Origin: Labrenzia sp. PHM005
GTDB taxonomy: Bacteria; Pseudomonadota; Alphaproteobacteria; Rhizobiales; Stappiaceae
Assembly: GCF_006517275.1 (NCBI RefSeq)
Contig: NZ_CP041191.1
Coordinates: 3,219,001 to 3,283,000, forward strand
Direction: 5' to 3'
Length of the DNA: 64,000 nucleotides
The notes beneath the pieces were generated by a model. The model saw nothing but the letters and a program-made list of their open reading frames with translations, made no database searches and had not been told where the DNA came from. The translations under genes were made by a program, and so were the position numbers. Positions 8,576 through 16,648 of this stretch are shown in pieces. Positions within the stretch are counted from its first letter, which is position 1, and each line of letters starts with the position of its first letter.

Positions 8576-8587
8576 TGACCGTGGTCA
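8576..8587. promoter_or_regulatory. TetR operator candidate, copy 2
   Basis: This is a second exact copy of the TGACCGTGGTCA palindrome, 51 bp centre-to-centre from the first, which is close to five helical turns. It lies on the flavoprotein side of the divergent spacer. Two in-phase copies suggest paired binding that controls both promoters. Confidence 0.6.
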
Positions 8588-8641
8588 ATTATTGATCCTT
8601 TGTGCTGGGTCTGAGCCCCGCCACTCAACGGAGTTATAAAC

Positions 8642-9223
8642 ATGACGAAGAAGATACTTGTGCTGGATGGCCATCCGGCAAGGGAGAGCTTTTGCGGTGC
8701 GCTGGCAAGCGCTTACGCTGAGGCGGCAAAGAAAAAAGGTCATGATGTCCGCGTCTTGCGGCTGGCTGACCTGGCCTTCGATCCGGATTTTGGGACGGGA
8801 TCCTTTAAATCCATCAAACCGTTGGAAGCGGATTTGGAAACTTTTTGGTCCGACCTGGAATGGTGCAACCATTTTGTCGTTGCCCATCCACTGTGGTGGG
8901 GCGGATTGCCGGCCAAACTGAAGGGTTTGATCGACCGGGTGCTGCTACCGGGCAAAGCCTTCAAATATGTGCCGGGGAAGGCGGTGCCGGCGAAATTGAT
9001 GACCGGCCGGACGTCGGACGTCCTGGTCACGGCCGATACGCCGGGATGGATTTTCCGCTTCATTTACGGCCTGGCCATCAAAAAACAGATGAAACTGCAA
9101 ATCCTGGAATTCTGCGGACTTAAGCTGAAGAACTATGCCTGGTTCGCGCCGATCCATCAGTCGACAGATACTGCCCGGGCCAAGATGCTCGGCAAAGCCG
9201 CCCGGCTAGGAGCGGCGGTTTAA
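8642..9223 (+). CDS. NAD(P)H-dependent oxidoreductase (MdaB/KefF-like flavoprotein)
   Basis: A 193-residue protein of the Flavodoxin_2 fold. It begins KKILVLDGHPARESFCGALA, the phosphate-binding loop of NAD(P)H:quinone reductase relatives, and has HPLWWGGLPAKLKGLIDRVL in the middle, where these enzymes contact flavin and substrate. Two-electron reduction of quinones or other electrophiles in the cytoplasm is the usual role; the substrate here is unknown. CGGAG lies upstream of the ATG. The divergent TetR gene and the twin palindromes suggest inducible expression. Confidence 0.88.
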   Translation: MTKKILVLDGHPARESFCGALASAYAEAAKKKGHDVRVLRLADLAFDPDFGTGSFKSIKPLEADLETFWSDLEWCNHFVVAHPLWWGGLPAKLKGLIDRVLLPGKAFKYVPGKAVPAKLMTGRTSDVLVTADTPGWIFRFIYGLAIKKQMKLQILEFCGLKLKNYAWFAPIHQSTDTARAKMLGKAARLGAAV

Positions 9224-9262
9224 GCGAACATTTGGGCTGGTTCTTTTGGCCTGAACACAAGA

Positions 9263-9297
9263 TGAGACCGAGAGTGTTTTGAAACACGCCGGTCTCA
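9263..9297. terminator. Bidirectional terminator-like palindrome
   Basis: TGAGACCG (9263-9270) pairs with CGGTCTCA (9290-9297), and inside it GTGTTT (9274-9279) pairs with AAACAC (9282-9287). It lies in the gap between the converging flavoprotein and mltF genes. There is no long T-run on either side, so it may act as a transcript-end stabiliser rather than a strong terminator. Confidence 0.55.
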
Positions 9298-9327
9298 CTC
9301 TTCAAGCCACCGGGGCAATCCTTCAGC

Positions 9328-10800
9328 TCATTTGCTATCTGTCGCTGCCCCGTTCTTTTGATCGTAGCGCTGCAGTTCCTTTGCGAAGACAACGTAGTAC
9401 TTGTAAATGTTTCCGACATAACGAACCGGTTCGCGGCTGATCCGCTTTGAAACGATCCATTCGACATTCCCAAACCATTTGTTCGGATCATACCCGCTTT
9501 TCTCCGCTTCTGCCCGGAGCTTTTTGAAGCGGCTGGGACCTGCGTTATAGGCGGCTAGGGCGAAAAAAGTCTGATTGGGTCGGTCATGTTCCAGATCAGC
9601 GAAATACTGGTCGGCAAGATATCGCAGATACTTCACGCCAGCATGAACATTGTTGTCAGCATCTGCGGCTACGCCTTTGATATTGATCGGATTTCCGGCT
9701 GCAGTTGACGGTTTGATCTGCATGAGGCCGACCGCACCGGCATGGCTGCGTACCTCCTGCTTGAATTGGCTTTCCTGATAGGATTGAGCAGCGATCAGCA
9801 ACCAGTCGATATTGTATTCCTGGCCATATTTTTTGAACAAGGCTTCAATTTTGAGAAGTTGTTCCTGACGGTTGCCATCATTCAGATTTTTCAAGAATTT
9901 GGTGTCTTGAAAATACCGCTTCAAAATGATGTTCCCGAGCAGTGTGCCTTTTTCGACTATTTTGACGAAGCCATTGATCTCTTTGAGCAGGCTCGGCGCA
10001 TTCTTGCGGACGGCGATTGCGATATTACCATCAGTGCGGACAGCGGCATCCGGGTGTGTCTGAAGGCCGTCAATCACCTGCATCCAGAAGTCCGCTTTAT
10101 GTTCATCGATGATGATCATGGGGATGCTGCCCGCCTTGACCAGTTCAATCAGATCTTCGTCTTCCAGGTTTTCATCCGCAGGTACAATGTCGACAAGTGG
10201 TTTGCCATCAGCTTCCAGTCTTTCGTTCAGCACTAGCAGGCTATTGAAATAACTTGATGATCGCCGGACATGGACACTTAGACCTGAAAGGGCTTCCGGC
10301 GATGTCAGGTCTGTGGCGCCCTCTGCTGTCAGAGGCACTTCCTTTGCGCCTTTAAAGAGCGGCGTTGAAAAATCAACAAGCTGCAAGCGTTCCGGTGTGA
10401 CGGTGAGATTTCCCAAGGCAATGTCGCCTTGCCCGTCTTCGAGATCGGAAAACAAATCTGCGCGCGGTGTTGGGATCATAACCAGTTGACCGTCACGCAC
10501 CTTCTTGCCGTGTTTTTTATCGAGAAATTTGCCCAGTTCTGTCATCAAATCGACAGCGGTGCCTCGCTGGACACCGCCATCGATGAAATAGGCAGTTTTT
10601 GAAAACGGGACGAGCACACGCAAAAAACCGCGGTCGACGATCTCGTCGAAATCGCCCTTGAAGGGTTGTCGAAGCACTTGTTCGAATTCGTCCGACAGTC
10701 CTGGTTCCATGGCTTTTGCAGGAGTTGCAGAGAGCAATGATCCAAGTATGAATGCAGCTGCGAGATACCAAAAAGTGTTTGAAAATGAACTGTTGGGCAT
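9328..10800 (-). CDS. mltF: Membrane-bound lytic transglycosylase F (MltF-like)
   Basis: A protein of about 490 residues with a signal peptide (residues 1-30, ending TPAKA). A periplasmic solute-binding-3-like domain follows at about 50-290 (FLRVLVPFSKTAYFIDGG, TVTPERLQLVDFSTPLF), then a C-terminal SLT domain at about 330-460 with AAQSYQESQFKQEVRSHAG, where Glu in QES is the expected catalytic residue, and GLMQIKPSTA. It cleaves peptidoglycan to 1,6-anhydro muropeptides. I prefer the ATG at 10800 over 10806 because GGGGGA then has a six-base spacing. That site is folded into a hairpin described separately. Confidence 0.9.
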   Translation of the reverse strand: MPNSSFSNTFWYLAAAFILGSLLSATPAKAMEPGLSDEFEQVLRQPFKGDFDEIVDRGFLRVLVPFSKTAYFIDGGVQRGTAVDLMTELGKFLDKKHGKKVRDGQLVMIPTPRADLFSDLEDGQGDIALGNLTVTPERLQLVDFSTPLFKGAKEVPLTAEGATDLTSPEALSGLSVHVRRSSSYFNSLLVLNERLEADGKPLVDIVPADENLEDEDLIELVKAGSIPMIIIDEHKADFWMQVIDGLQTHPDAAVRTDGNIAIAVRKNAPSLLKEINGFVKIVEKGTLLGNIILKRYFQDTKFLKNLNDGNRQEQLLKIEALFKKYGQEYNIDWLLIAAQSYQESQFKQEVRSHAGAVGLMQIKPSTAAGNPINIKGVAADADNNVHAGVKYLRYLADQYFADLEHDRPNQTFFALAAYNAGPSRFKKLRAEAEKSGYDPNKWFGNVEWIVSKRISREPVRYVGNIYKYYVVFAKELQRYDQKNGAATDSK

Positions 10801-10805
10801 GATCA

Positions 10806-10832
10806 TTCCCCCAATGAAATACCGTTGGGGAA
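10806..10832 (-). promoter_or_regulatory. Hairpin masking the mltF ribosome-binding site
   Basis: Read on the minus strand, TTCCCCAA (10832-10825) can pair with TTGGGGGAA (10814-10806) around a ten-base loop, with one bulged G. The 3' arm contains the GGGGGA Shine-Dalgarno of mltF, so folding would hide it. This could be a translational control element. No measurement supports that yet. Confidence 0.4.
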
Positions 10833-11007
10833 GTCAAGCAAACTCAGATGCTGCTTTCAAGCTGACAAAACAGGAAGATTGAAGTTCGTTTGATGACCGC
10901 AGTATGAAAGATCTGACCTCGGGACAGGTTTCCCAGCAAGGCCTTTGGATGTTGTTAAGGACCGCTTCTTGTAAGCGCTCTCCGCCGTTACAGGCCTGTG
11001 GTTTATT

Positions 11008-12012
11008 TTACGCCCCGAACCGGTCCTGCCACGTTTGCATGGTGTCTCCTGCGGCCGGCGTTGCATGATAAACACCCCGGGCGATAGCACGGGCAAGACA
11101 GGACGCAGCAGCAGCGCCCATCTGCACCATGTCTTCCAGGCCGTTTTCGAGTTTTCTCTGCCCGGTCGACAATGCAAAAACCAGATCGCCATCTAGCGGC
11201 GTATGCGCCGGCCAGAGCGCACGGGCCAACCCGTCATGCGCCATCACAGCAAGGCGTTTGGCTTCACCCTTGGTAAGGATCGCATCGGTCGCAACCGCGG
11301 CAATCGTGGTGTTGGCGCCAGGCTCCAACGCATCCAGCTTGGTTCTGACTGTCGTGCAGTCTTCCGGCAGAGTTGACGGAATGCCGTGGCCGCCGAATTC
11401 GGAGCCGACCTCAAAAGGGGCTGCCCAAAAATGCGGTGTCTCGCCCATGGTTGCCCGGCCAAGGGCATTGACGGCGACGATAGCGCCAATCGTGACACCG
11501 TTTTCCAAAACCACGGACGCCGAACCGAGCCCGCCTTTCAGATTGGCTGTGGTTGCGCCCATGCCCGCACCGGCGGAACCCAGGGCAAAGTCGTGCCCAA
11601 TGGCATCGAGTGCGGCCCGGCCCAAATCCCGGTAGGGCGTCATCTGGCCCCAGCTCTTGTTGCCACCGTTTAGAAGGTCAAACAGGATCGCGGTCGGGAC
11701 AATCGGTACCCGGACCGGTCCAACTTGATAACCGTAGCCGAGTTCGGCAAGGCGACCTTGCACACCGGCGCCGGCATCTAGGCCAAAGGCAGACCCACCC
11801 GCCAGAACGATGGCGTCGATCTTTTCAACCGTCTGTTCCGGTTCTAGAAGGGCTATTTCCCGCGTTCCTGGAGCCCCGCCCTGGATTGCAACAGAAGCGA
11901 CCGCTGGCTCATCGGGAACCAGCACTGTTGCCCCGGATTTCAAATCAGAATCGGACGCATTGCCGACTTTGAGGCCTGGAACGTCAGTGATCAGGTTTCT
12001 AGGACCGGTCAT
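11008..12012 (-). CDS. P1 family peptidase (DmpA-like, peptidase family S58)
   Basis: A protein of about 334 residues with the opening ITDVPGLKVGNASDSDLKSG and the glycine-rich block IVLAGGSAFGLDAGAGVQ typical of DmpA-related aminopeptidases, an Ntn-hydrolase-like fold that self-cleaves. A GAIVAVNALG segment lies where such proteins carry the processing region. The physiological peptide substrate is unknown. The frame opens with a TTG at 12054, but the ATG at 12012 (MTGPRNLITDVPGL) fits the family N-terminus better. It follows the flavin reductase gene on the same strand, with a gap of about 59 bases. Confidence 0.85.
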   Translation of the reverse strand: MTGPRNLITDVPGLKVGNASDSDLKSGATVLVPDEPAVASVAIQGGAPGTREIALLEPEQTVEKIDAIVLAGGSAFGLDAGAGVQGRLAELGYGYQVGPVRVPIVPTAILFDLLNGGNKSWGQMTPYRDLGRAALDAIGHDFALGSAGAGMGATTANLKGGLGSASVVLENGVTIGAIVAVNALGRATMGETPHFWAAPFEVGSEFGGHGIPSTLPEDCTTVRTKLDALEPGANTTIAAVATDAILTKGEAKRLAVMAHDGLARALWPAHTPLDGDLVFALSTGQRKLENGLEDMVQMGAAAASCLARAIARGVYHATPAAGDTMQTWQDRFGA

Positions 12013-12071
12013 CAAAAAAACTTTCAGTGGAATCGAGATGAGGAAGGGGTGCAAGTCTGCGCCGCTTCAAC

Positions 12072-12599
12072 CTATGTGTCGAGGCTTTTGTAGCCCCTGC
12101 GGACGTAGATGAGAGATTTGCCCGGATCCGTCATGCGCAAATCGACGACGGTCCCAACGATGATCGAATGGGTGCCGACTTCCGAGACGGAAAAGACTTC
12201 ACAATCAACGCTCAATCGGGCGCTATCAAGAGCTGGACACCCGGTCGCCAAGTCCGTCCAGGACCCATGAGCGAAGCGGTCGCTCATGTCCGCACTCTCT
12301 TTGCCGGCGAACACTTCGGAGATTGCCTGATGATCATCTGCCAGAGTGTTGAGGCAGAAGCACCGGTTTTTTAAAACGGCAGCATGGATTCGCGATTGGC
12401 GGTTAAGGCAGATGAGAATGCTTGCCGGGTCGTCGCTGACAGAACAGGCGGCAGACACCGTGCCGCCGGCCCGCCCGCCTGCGCCATCGGTAGAAACAAT
12501 ATGAACAGCGGCCGCAATGCGGCTCATGGCTTCCCGGAATGATTGGGAATCCAGCAGCAAGCTGTTTGAGGTGGGGCCGGTCTCAGAAGATGACGCCAT
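12072..12599 (-). CDS. Flavin reductase family protein
   Basis: A 175-residue protein matching flavin reductase-like FMN-binding proteins (HpaC/RutF type): SFREAMSRIAAAVHIVSTDG, GTVSAACSVSDDPASILICL and FCLNTLADDHQAISEVFAG. Such proteins supply reduced FMN or FAD to a partner monooxygenase, using NAD(P)H. No partner oxygenase lies next to it; the FAD monooxygenase at 41.5-42.7 kb reduces its own flavin and is unlikely to be one. The gene is upstream of the P1 peptidase gene and probably shares its transcript. It is divergent from the periplasmic binding-protein gene at 12768. Confidence 0.88.
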   Translation of the reverse strand: MASSSETGPTSNSLLLDSQSFREAMSRIAAAVHIVSTDGAGGRAGGTVSAACSVSDDPASILICLNRQSRIHAAVLKNRCFCLNTLADDHQAISEVFAGKESADMSDRFAHGSWTDLATGCPALDSARLSVDCEVFSVSEVGTHSIIVGTVVDLRMTDPGKSLIYVRRGYKSLDT

Positions 12600-12767
12600 A
12601 CGTATTATACTCCCTGGCCCGGATCGCTCATCCGGTCCAGCTATTAAGATCCTTGTTGCCAGTGCCTATCAAACCCAAACAAGCCTTGCAATTTCTGTAG
12701 CTTTCGATTGACTGCACCAGCGCAAGTTTTCTACGGGAACGCGCATGTGATGGATCTGGAGAGCGCG

Positions 12768-13871
12768 ATGAGGTTTTACCGTGTTTTGGCGGGCATGCTG
12801 GCGGCAGGCAGTATTTTGCTGCCCCAGATTGTTTCTGCCGAAATCCATGTGGCGGTCGCAGGGCCGATGAAAGGCCAGTTTGCGGATTTTGGAGATCAGA
12901 TTCGCGCGGGCGCAGAACAGGCCGTCGTTGACATCAACATGGCCGGCGGCGTGCTCGGCGAACCTTTGATTCTCGATGTGGTCGATGACGGCTGCGAAGA
13001 AGCCAAAGCAAAAGCGGTGGCCAATCAGCTGATCGGACGCGGTGTCTCCATTGTCATTGGTCATGTGTGTTTTGGGGCGTCAATTCCGGCCAGCGAAATA
13101 TATTCCGAAGCCGGCATTATCCAGATTTCCCCGGCAACGACCTTGCCGAAGTTCACCGATGACCGGCCAGGGCCAGGGATTTACCGGCTGGCGCCACGGG
13201 ATGATGCGCAAGCCAAAGTCATTGGGAAGCTTTTGGCCGAAGAGTTTGCGGACAAGGATGTTGCGTTCCTTCATGACAAGACCGCTTACGGCAAAGGCCT
13301 GACGGATGCAGTCCGGGCTGAGATGAACGCGAGCGGCAAAATCGAAACCCTCTATCAAGGCTTTGATGCGGGGTTGAATGACTACCGGATCCTGGTTTCC
13401 CGCCTGGCTTTGGAAGGTGCGGACGTCATTTTCTTGGGCGGATATCATCCGGAAGCCGGACTGATCAAACTTGAAATGAAACGGCTCGGGCTTGAGGCTA
13501 TTCTGGTCGGTGGTGATGCTTTGATGGCGCAGGCCTATTGGGATGTCGCTGGCGAGGCAGGCGAGGGTACGGTGTTTGCCTATCCGATGGATCCGCATGC
13601 CCTTGAGACGGCTGCAAAGGTAATCGGGGACTTGGAAAGCCGGGAAGAAAGCGCCGAGCGCTACGCCTTGTCAGCCTATGCCGCAATAGAGGCTTGGGCG
13701 AAGGCGGTTGAAGCGGCCGGAAAGACAGAGTCTGAAGCGGTCATCGCCGCGCTCGATCAAGGGAGTTTCGCCACCATTCTCGGTGATGTCTCCTTTGATG
13801 AAAAAGGCGATGGCAGCGTGCCTGCATTTGTCTTGTATAAATGGCGGGGTGGCAAGCCGGTCCGGCGCTAG
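12768..13871 (+). CDS. Branched-chain amino acid-type ABC substrate-binding protein
   Basis: A 367-residue periplasmic protein of the LivJ/LivK (Peripla_BP_6) family. A signal peptide covers residues 1-24 (ending VSA), followed by EIHVAVAGPMKGQFADFG, GAEQAVVDINMAGGVLGEPL and a two-lobed fold including SIVIGHVCFGASIPASEIY. I chose the ATG at 12768, with GGAG ahead of it, since upstream codons would spoil the signal peptide. No permease or ATPase gene is adjacent, so it must share a transporter encoded elsewhere or have another ligand-sensing job. Its stop codon lies inside the palindromic element at 13868-13973. Confidence 0.88.
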   Translation: MRFYRVLAGMLAAGSILLPQIVSAEIHVAVAGPMKGQFADFGDQIRAGAEQAVVDINMAGGVLGEPLILDVVDDGCEEAKAKAVANQLIGRGVSIVIGHVCFGASIPASEIYSEAGIIQISPATTLPKFTDDRPGPGIYRLAPRDDAQAKVIGKLLAEEFADKDVAFLHDKTAYGKGLTDAVRAEMNASGKIETLYQGFDAGLNDYRILVSRLALEGADVIFLGGYHPEAGLIKLEMKRLGLEAILVGGDALMAQAYWDVAGEAGEGTVFAYPMDPHALETAAKVIGDLESREESAERYALSAYAAIEAWAKAVEAAGKTESEAVIAALDQGSFATILGDVSFDEKGDGSVPAFVLYKWRGGKPVRR

Positions 13872-13973
13872 AGCAAAACGCGCTTATTCGGGATCACTTT
13901 TCACTTTCTGAAATCAAAGATTTCAACGCCAAAAGTGATACTTCTCTTTTCAGGTAAACGCGACACGCTCTAG
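13868..13973. repeat. Long imperfect palindromic intergenic element
   Basis: The element starts CTAGAGC and ends GCTCTAG. Inside it, GATCACTTTT (from about 13893) mirrors AAAAGTGAT (13931-13939), and the centre TGAAATC-AAA-GATTTCA (about 13908-13924) is a perfect hairpin. It looks like a dispersed intergenic palindrome of the RIME/REP type known in Hyphomicrobiales. Its two terminal CTAG tetranucleotides contain the TAG stop codons of both converging genes (binding protein and YceI). Confidence 0.6.
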
Positions 13974-14602
13974 TACCGTTTGCCGGTTCCGTTGATTTGC
14001 AGACGGACTTTGTCTGCATAGAGCGGCAAGCCGGCATCCATTCCATAAAGGCTGCGAAAAAATCCGCCCTCGGCCTGGATCGCGATGTTGCGTGTATTGC
14101 CCGTGTTTTGGAGATGGACGTCCAGCGATGTTCGCTGGCGCGCACCCCGCATCGTCAAATAGCCCTCTACCTTTGCGGTTTTTTTGCCGGTAAGCCGGAC
14201 AGAATAACTTTCAAATCTGGCAGTCGGATACTTTGAAACATTGAACATGGCCGCGCTTTTCAAGAAGCCTGTCACCCGGTCGTTGCCCGTTTTTACGCTT
14301 CGCAAATCAACGGTCACGTTGACACGGCTGGCTTCCGGCTTTTTTGCATTCAGGACCATCTCGCCTTTGACCTTCTCAAACCGTCCTTTGATCTGTTTGC
14401 CGCCGAGAACGCCGACAGAAAACAGCGCTTCCAAGGCTTGGGCGGGCAAGACGTAGCGGCCGGATAAAACATCGGCCAATCCCCCGGTACAGCTGGCAAA
14501 AACGGAGATTGCGAAAACCAGTGCCCTGATCACGGCGGGTTGAACCGTTCGTTTAGAGGCCGAATCCGGCGCGGCCGGCGCCTTACTCTCCATTTTGATC
14601 AT
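13970..14602 (-). CDS. YceI family protein
   Basis: A protein of about 210 residues with an N-terminal membrane or signal segment (residues about 20-45) and a lipocalin-like YceI domain: LSGRYVLPAQALEALFSVGV, then VKGEMVLNAKKPEAS, FLKSAAMFNVSKYPTARFES and VEGYLTMRGARQRTSLDV. YceI proteins are periplasmic and bind isoprenoid-like lipids in characterised members; the ligand here is unknown. GGGAGGAG precedes the ATG at 14602 by five bases. The stop codon lies in the terminal repeat of the palindromic element. The N-terminal stretch is longer than usual (EsKAPAAPDSASKRTVQ) and proline/alanine-rich. Confidence 0.88.
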   Translation of the reverse strand: MIKMESKAPAAPDSASKRTVQPAVIRALVFAISVFASCTGGLADVLSGRYVLPAQALEALFSVGVLGGKQIKGRFEKVKGEMVLNAKKPEASRVNVTVDLRSVKTGNDRVTGFLKSAAMFNVSKYPTARFESYSVRLTGKKTAKVEGYLTMRGARQRTSLDVHLQNTGNTRNIAIQAEGGFFRSLYGMDAGLPLYADKVRLQINGTGKRY

Positions 14603-14732
14603 CACGGCTCCTCCCACATGCACAGGTACATCGCAGTGTTGCGCGGGATAGCAGGGTTGGGCCCCTGCGGGCTGTGTTCACCATTATTATAACTTTTTGC
14701 TGCCGGGGCTTGCTGCCTCCATCCGCACGCCT

Positions 14733-14759
14733 ACAATCTTAACACACGTTAAGGATTGT
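14733..14759 (+). promoter_or_regulatory. Hairpin over the L,D-transpeptidase ribosome-binding site
   Basis: ACAATCTTAAC (14733-14743) pairs with GTTAAGGATTGT (14748-14759) through 11 base pairs with one bulge and a four-base loop. The only Shine-Dalgarno-like sequence, AAGGA at 14751-14755, lies in the 3' arm. The TTAA-N6-TTAA inside it also resembles a CtrA site with a one-base-short spacer, so a DNA-level role is an alternative. Confidence 0.45.
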
Positions 14760-14766
14760 CTGTATC

Positions 14767-15279
14767 ATGCGTCTTCATTCCTTCTTGGCGGCATTTGTTT
14801 TTGCCGTTCTCTGCCTGTTTTGGTCCGTACCAGCGCAAGCTGCGGAAGTGGTTGGATTTTCCGGACATGGCTACAGGCCGGGCACAATCGTCATCAAAAA
14901 CTCCGAACGCAGATTGTATCTGGTTTTGAACCGGCGGCAGGCGATCCGTTACAAGGTCGCGGTTGGAAAACGGCGAAAATCCTGGACTGGCCGGGCGCAG
15001 ATAACGGCCAAGTACGTCAAGCCGGACTGGTCACCGTCTGCGGAGGTGCGCCGCGATTTCCCGCATCTACCGCGGGTGATCAGGGGCGGAGCGCCGAACA
15101 ATCCGATGGGGGTAGCAGCGATGACACTCTCAAACGGGAATTATGCTATTCACGGCACCAACCGTCCGGGATCGATCGGCCGGGCCGTGTCCTACGGCTG
15201 CATTCGAATGGCCAATCACGACATCACGGATCTTTTCCGGCGGGTTCAAGTGCGCACGCCGGTGATCGCGCTTCCGTGA
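14767..15279 (+). CDS. L,D-transpeptidase (YkuD domain)
   Basis: A 170-residue secreted protein. The signal peptide covers about residues 1-25 (ending PAQAA), and the YkuD catalytic domain fills the rest. It begins TIVIKNSERRLYLVLNRRQA and carries the active-site block IHGTNRPGSIGRAVSYGCIRM at about residues 133-153. The His (HGTN) and Cys (GCIRM) are present, so it should be active. These enzymes form 3-3 crosslinks or attach proteins to peptidoglycan. The gene stands alone between converging or divergent neighbours. Its ribosome-binding site is within a hairpin. Confidence 0.92.
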   Translation: MRLHSFLAAFVFAVLCLFWSVPAQAAEVVGFSGHGYRPGTIVIKNSERRLYLVLNRRQAIRYKVAVGKRRKSWTGRAQITAKYVKPDWSPSAEVRRDFPHLPRVIRGGAPNNPMGVAAMTLSNGNYAIHGTNRPGSIGRAVSYGCIRMANHDITDLFRRVQVRTPVIALP

Positions 15280-15425
15280 ATACCGTTGGTCAAGCGGGAA
15301 AATTCGCAACCGGGACAGCTTGCCGCATTTATTTTCGAATATATGAAAGTATAGTCGTTGCCGGATCGCAACGATCCTTCCAAGACGCCGCTGGTTCCGT
15401 GTGCCCCAACTCGGCGCCAGCGGTT

Positions 15426-16631
15426 TTACTTTTTCAGCCAGGCTCTTGGATTGGACGCTGCCTGATCGGATTGTTTTCCAGACAGCGCGCTGACCAGATC
15501 GGCGACAGCATCCAGACTGTGCACGGCTCGGAACTCGTCAACATGGGGCAGCATCGCCCGGATTCCCTTGGCTTTTGCTTGAAACCCTTCGAAGCGGAGT
15601 AGGGGATTAAGCCAAATCAGACGCCGGCAGGAGCGGTGCAGCCGGTCCATTTCGCGAGCGAGATCTTCATCAGAATCCCGCTCCAGACCGTCGGTGATCA
15701 AAAGCACGGTCGGTTTGCCGGAAAGCACACGGCGGGACCAATGGCGGTTGAAGTCATGAAGGGCTGACGCGATCCGCGTGCCGCCGGACCAATCCTCAAC
15801 ACCTTCAGAACAAGCCTCCAGCGCTTCGTCCGGATCCTTCATGCGGAGCTGGCGGGTGACATTGCTGAGGCGTGTGCCGAACAGGAACGTGTGCACATCC
15901 CGGCGTTCTGCGGTCATCGCATGCAGAAAATGCAGCAAGAGCCGCGAATACTGGCTCATGGAGCCAGAGATATCGCAGACTGCGACCAATGGCGGACGTT
16001 TTTCGGCCGGTTGGCGGAACTTCAGATCAATGATGTCTCCACCGGCGCGCATGGAAGCACGTAAGGTGCGGCGCGGATCGACTTTGCCATTGTGCGCAGG
16101 CACTAGGCGGCGGAGCCGGATCTTGTCCATCGAGAGGGCCATGCCAGCCAGCGCTTTTTTGGCTTCAACAATCTCTTCAGCCGTCATCTGAGCAAAATCT
16201 TTGGACTGCAGAAGTTCCTTGCCAGAGACCGTAAATTTGGCGTCGACTTCAATTTCCGGGCGGGTTTCTTCCGAGACCCGCTCCTTGTTGGCCTGAAACG
16301 CTTGTGCCACGCGCGTTTGGCCAGCCTTCGGTTTTTCTGGTGCGCCGCGCGGTGGGGCAACAGGGGACAGGATTGCCAGCATTTTTTCGATTAAGCCGCG
16401 GCTTTGCCAGTAGATCCGAAAGGCCTCGTCAAAAAGGATCCGGTGTTCGCGCTTGCGGACAAAAACCGCATGCAGCGTCCAGTAGAGGTCGTCCCGGTTT
16501 GTGATGCCGGAGACTTCAACCGCTTGAACAGCATCAACGACAGAGGCCGGGCCAACCGGCACACCAGCCTTTCGCAGCGTGCGTGCGAAATAGACGATGT
16601 TGTCTGTGATTCGGGATCGGATCGCGGTCAT
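15426..16631 (-). CDS. VWA domain protein (CoxE-like)
   Basis: A 401-residue cytoplasmic protein. The N-terminal half is helical and charged; the C-terminal half is a von Willebrand A domain with the MIDAS motif CDISGSMSQYSRLLL at about residues 217-231, later GTRIASALHDFNRHW, and TVLLITDGLERDSDEDL. It resembles CoxE, the partner of the MoxR-type ATPase CoxD in carbon monoxide dehydrogenase maturation. No cox structural genes are here, so this is a stand-alone MoxR-VWA module whose client is unknown. It starts 17 bases after the MoxR stop and is surely co-transcribed with it. Confidence 0.88.
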   Translation of the reverse strand: MTAIRSRITDNIVYFARTLRKAGVPVGPASVVDAVQAVEVSGITNRDDLYWTLHAVFVRKREHRILFDEAFRIYWQSRGLIEKMLAILSPVAPPRGAPEKPKAGQTRVAQAFQANKERVSEETRPEIEVDAKFTVSGKELLQSKDFAQMTAEEIVEAKKALAGMALSMDKIRLRRLVPAHNGKVDPRRTLRASMRAGGDIIDLKFRQPAEKRPPLVAVCDISGSMSQYSRLLLHFLHAMTAERRDVHTFLFGTRLSNVTRQLRMKDPDEALEACSEGVEDWSGGTRIASALHDFNRHWSRRVLSGKPTVLLITDGLERDSDEDLAREMDRLHRSCRRLIWLNPLLRFEGFQAKAKGIRAMLPHVDEFRAVHSLDAVADLVSALSGKQSDQAASNPRAWLKK

Positions 16632-16648
16632 GTCGGCAAGGCGCGCGG

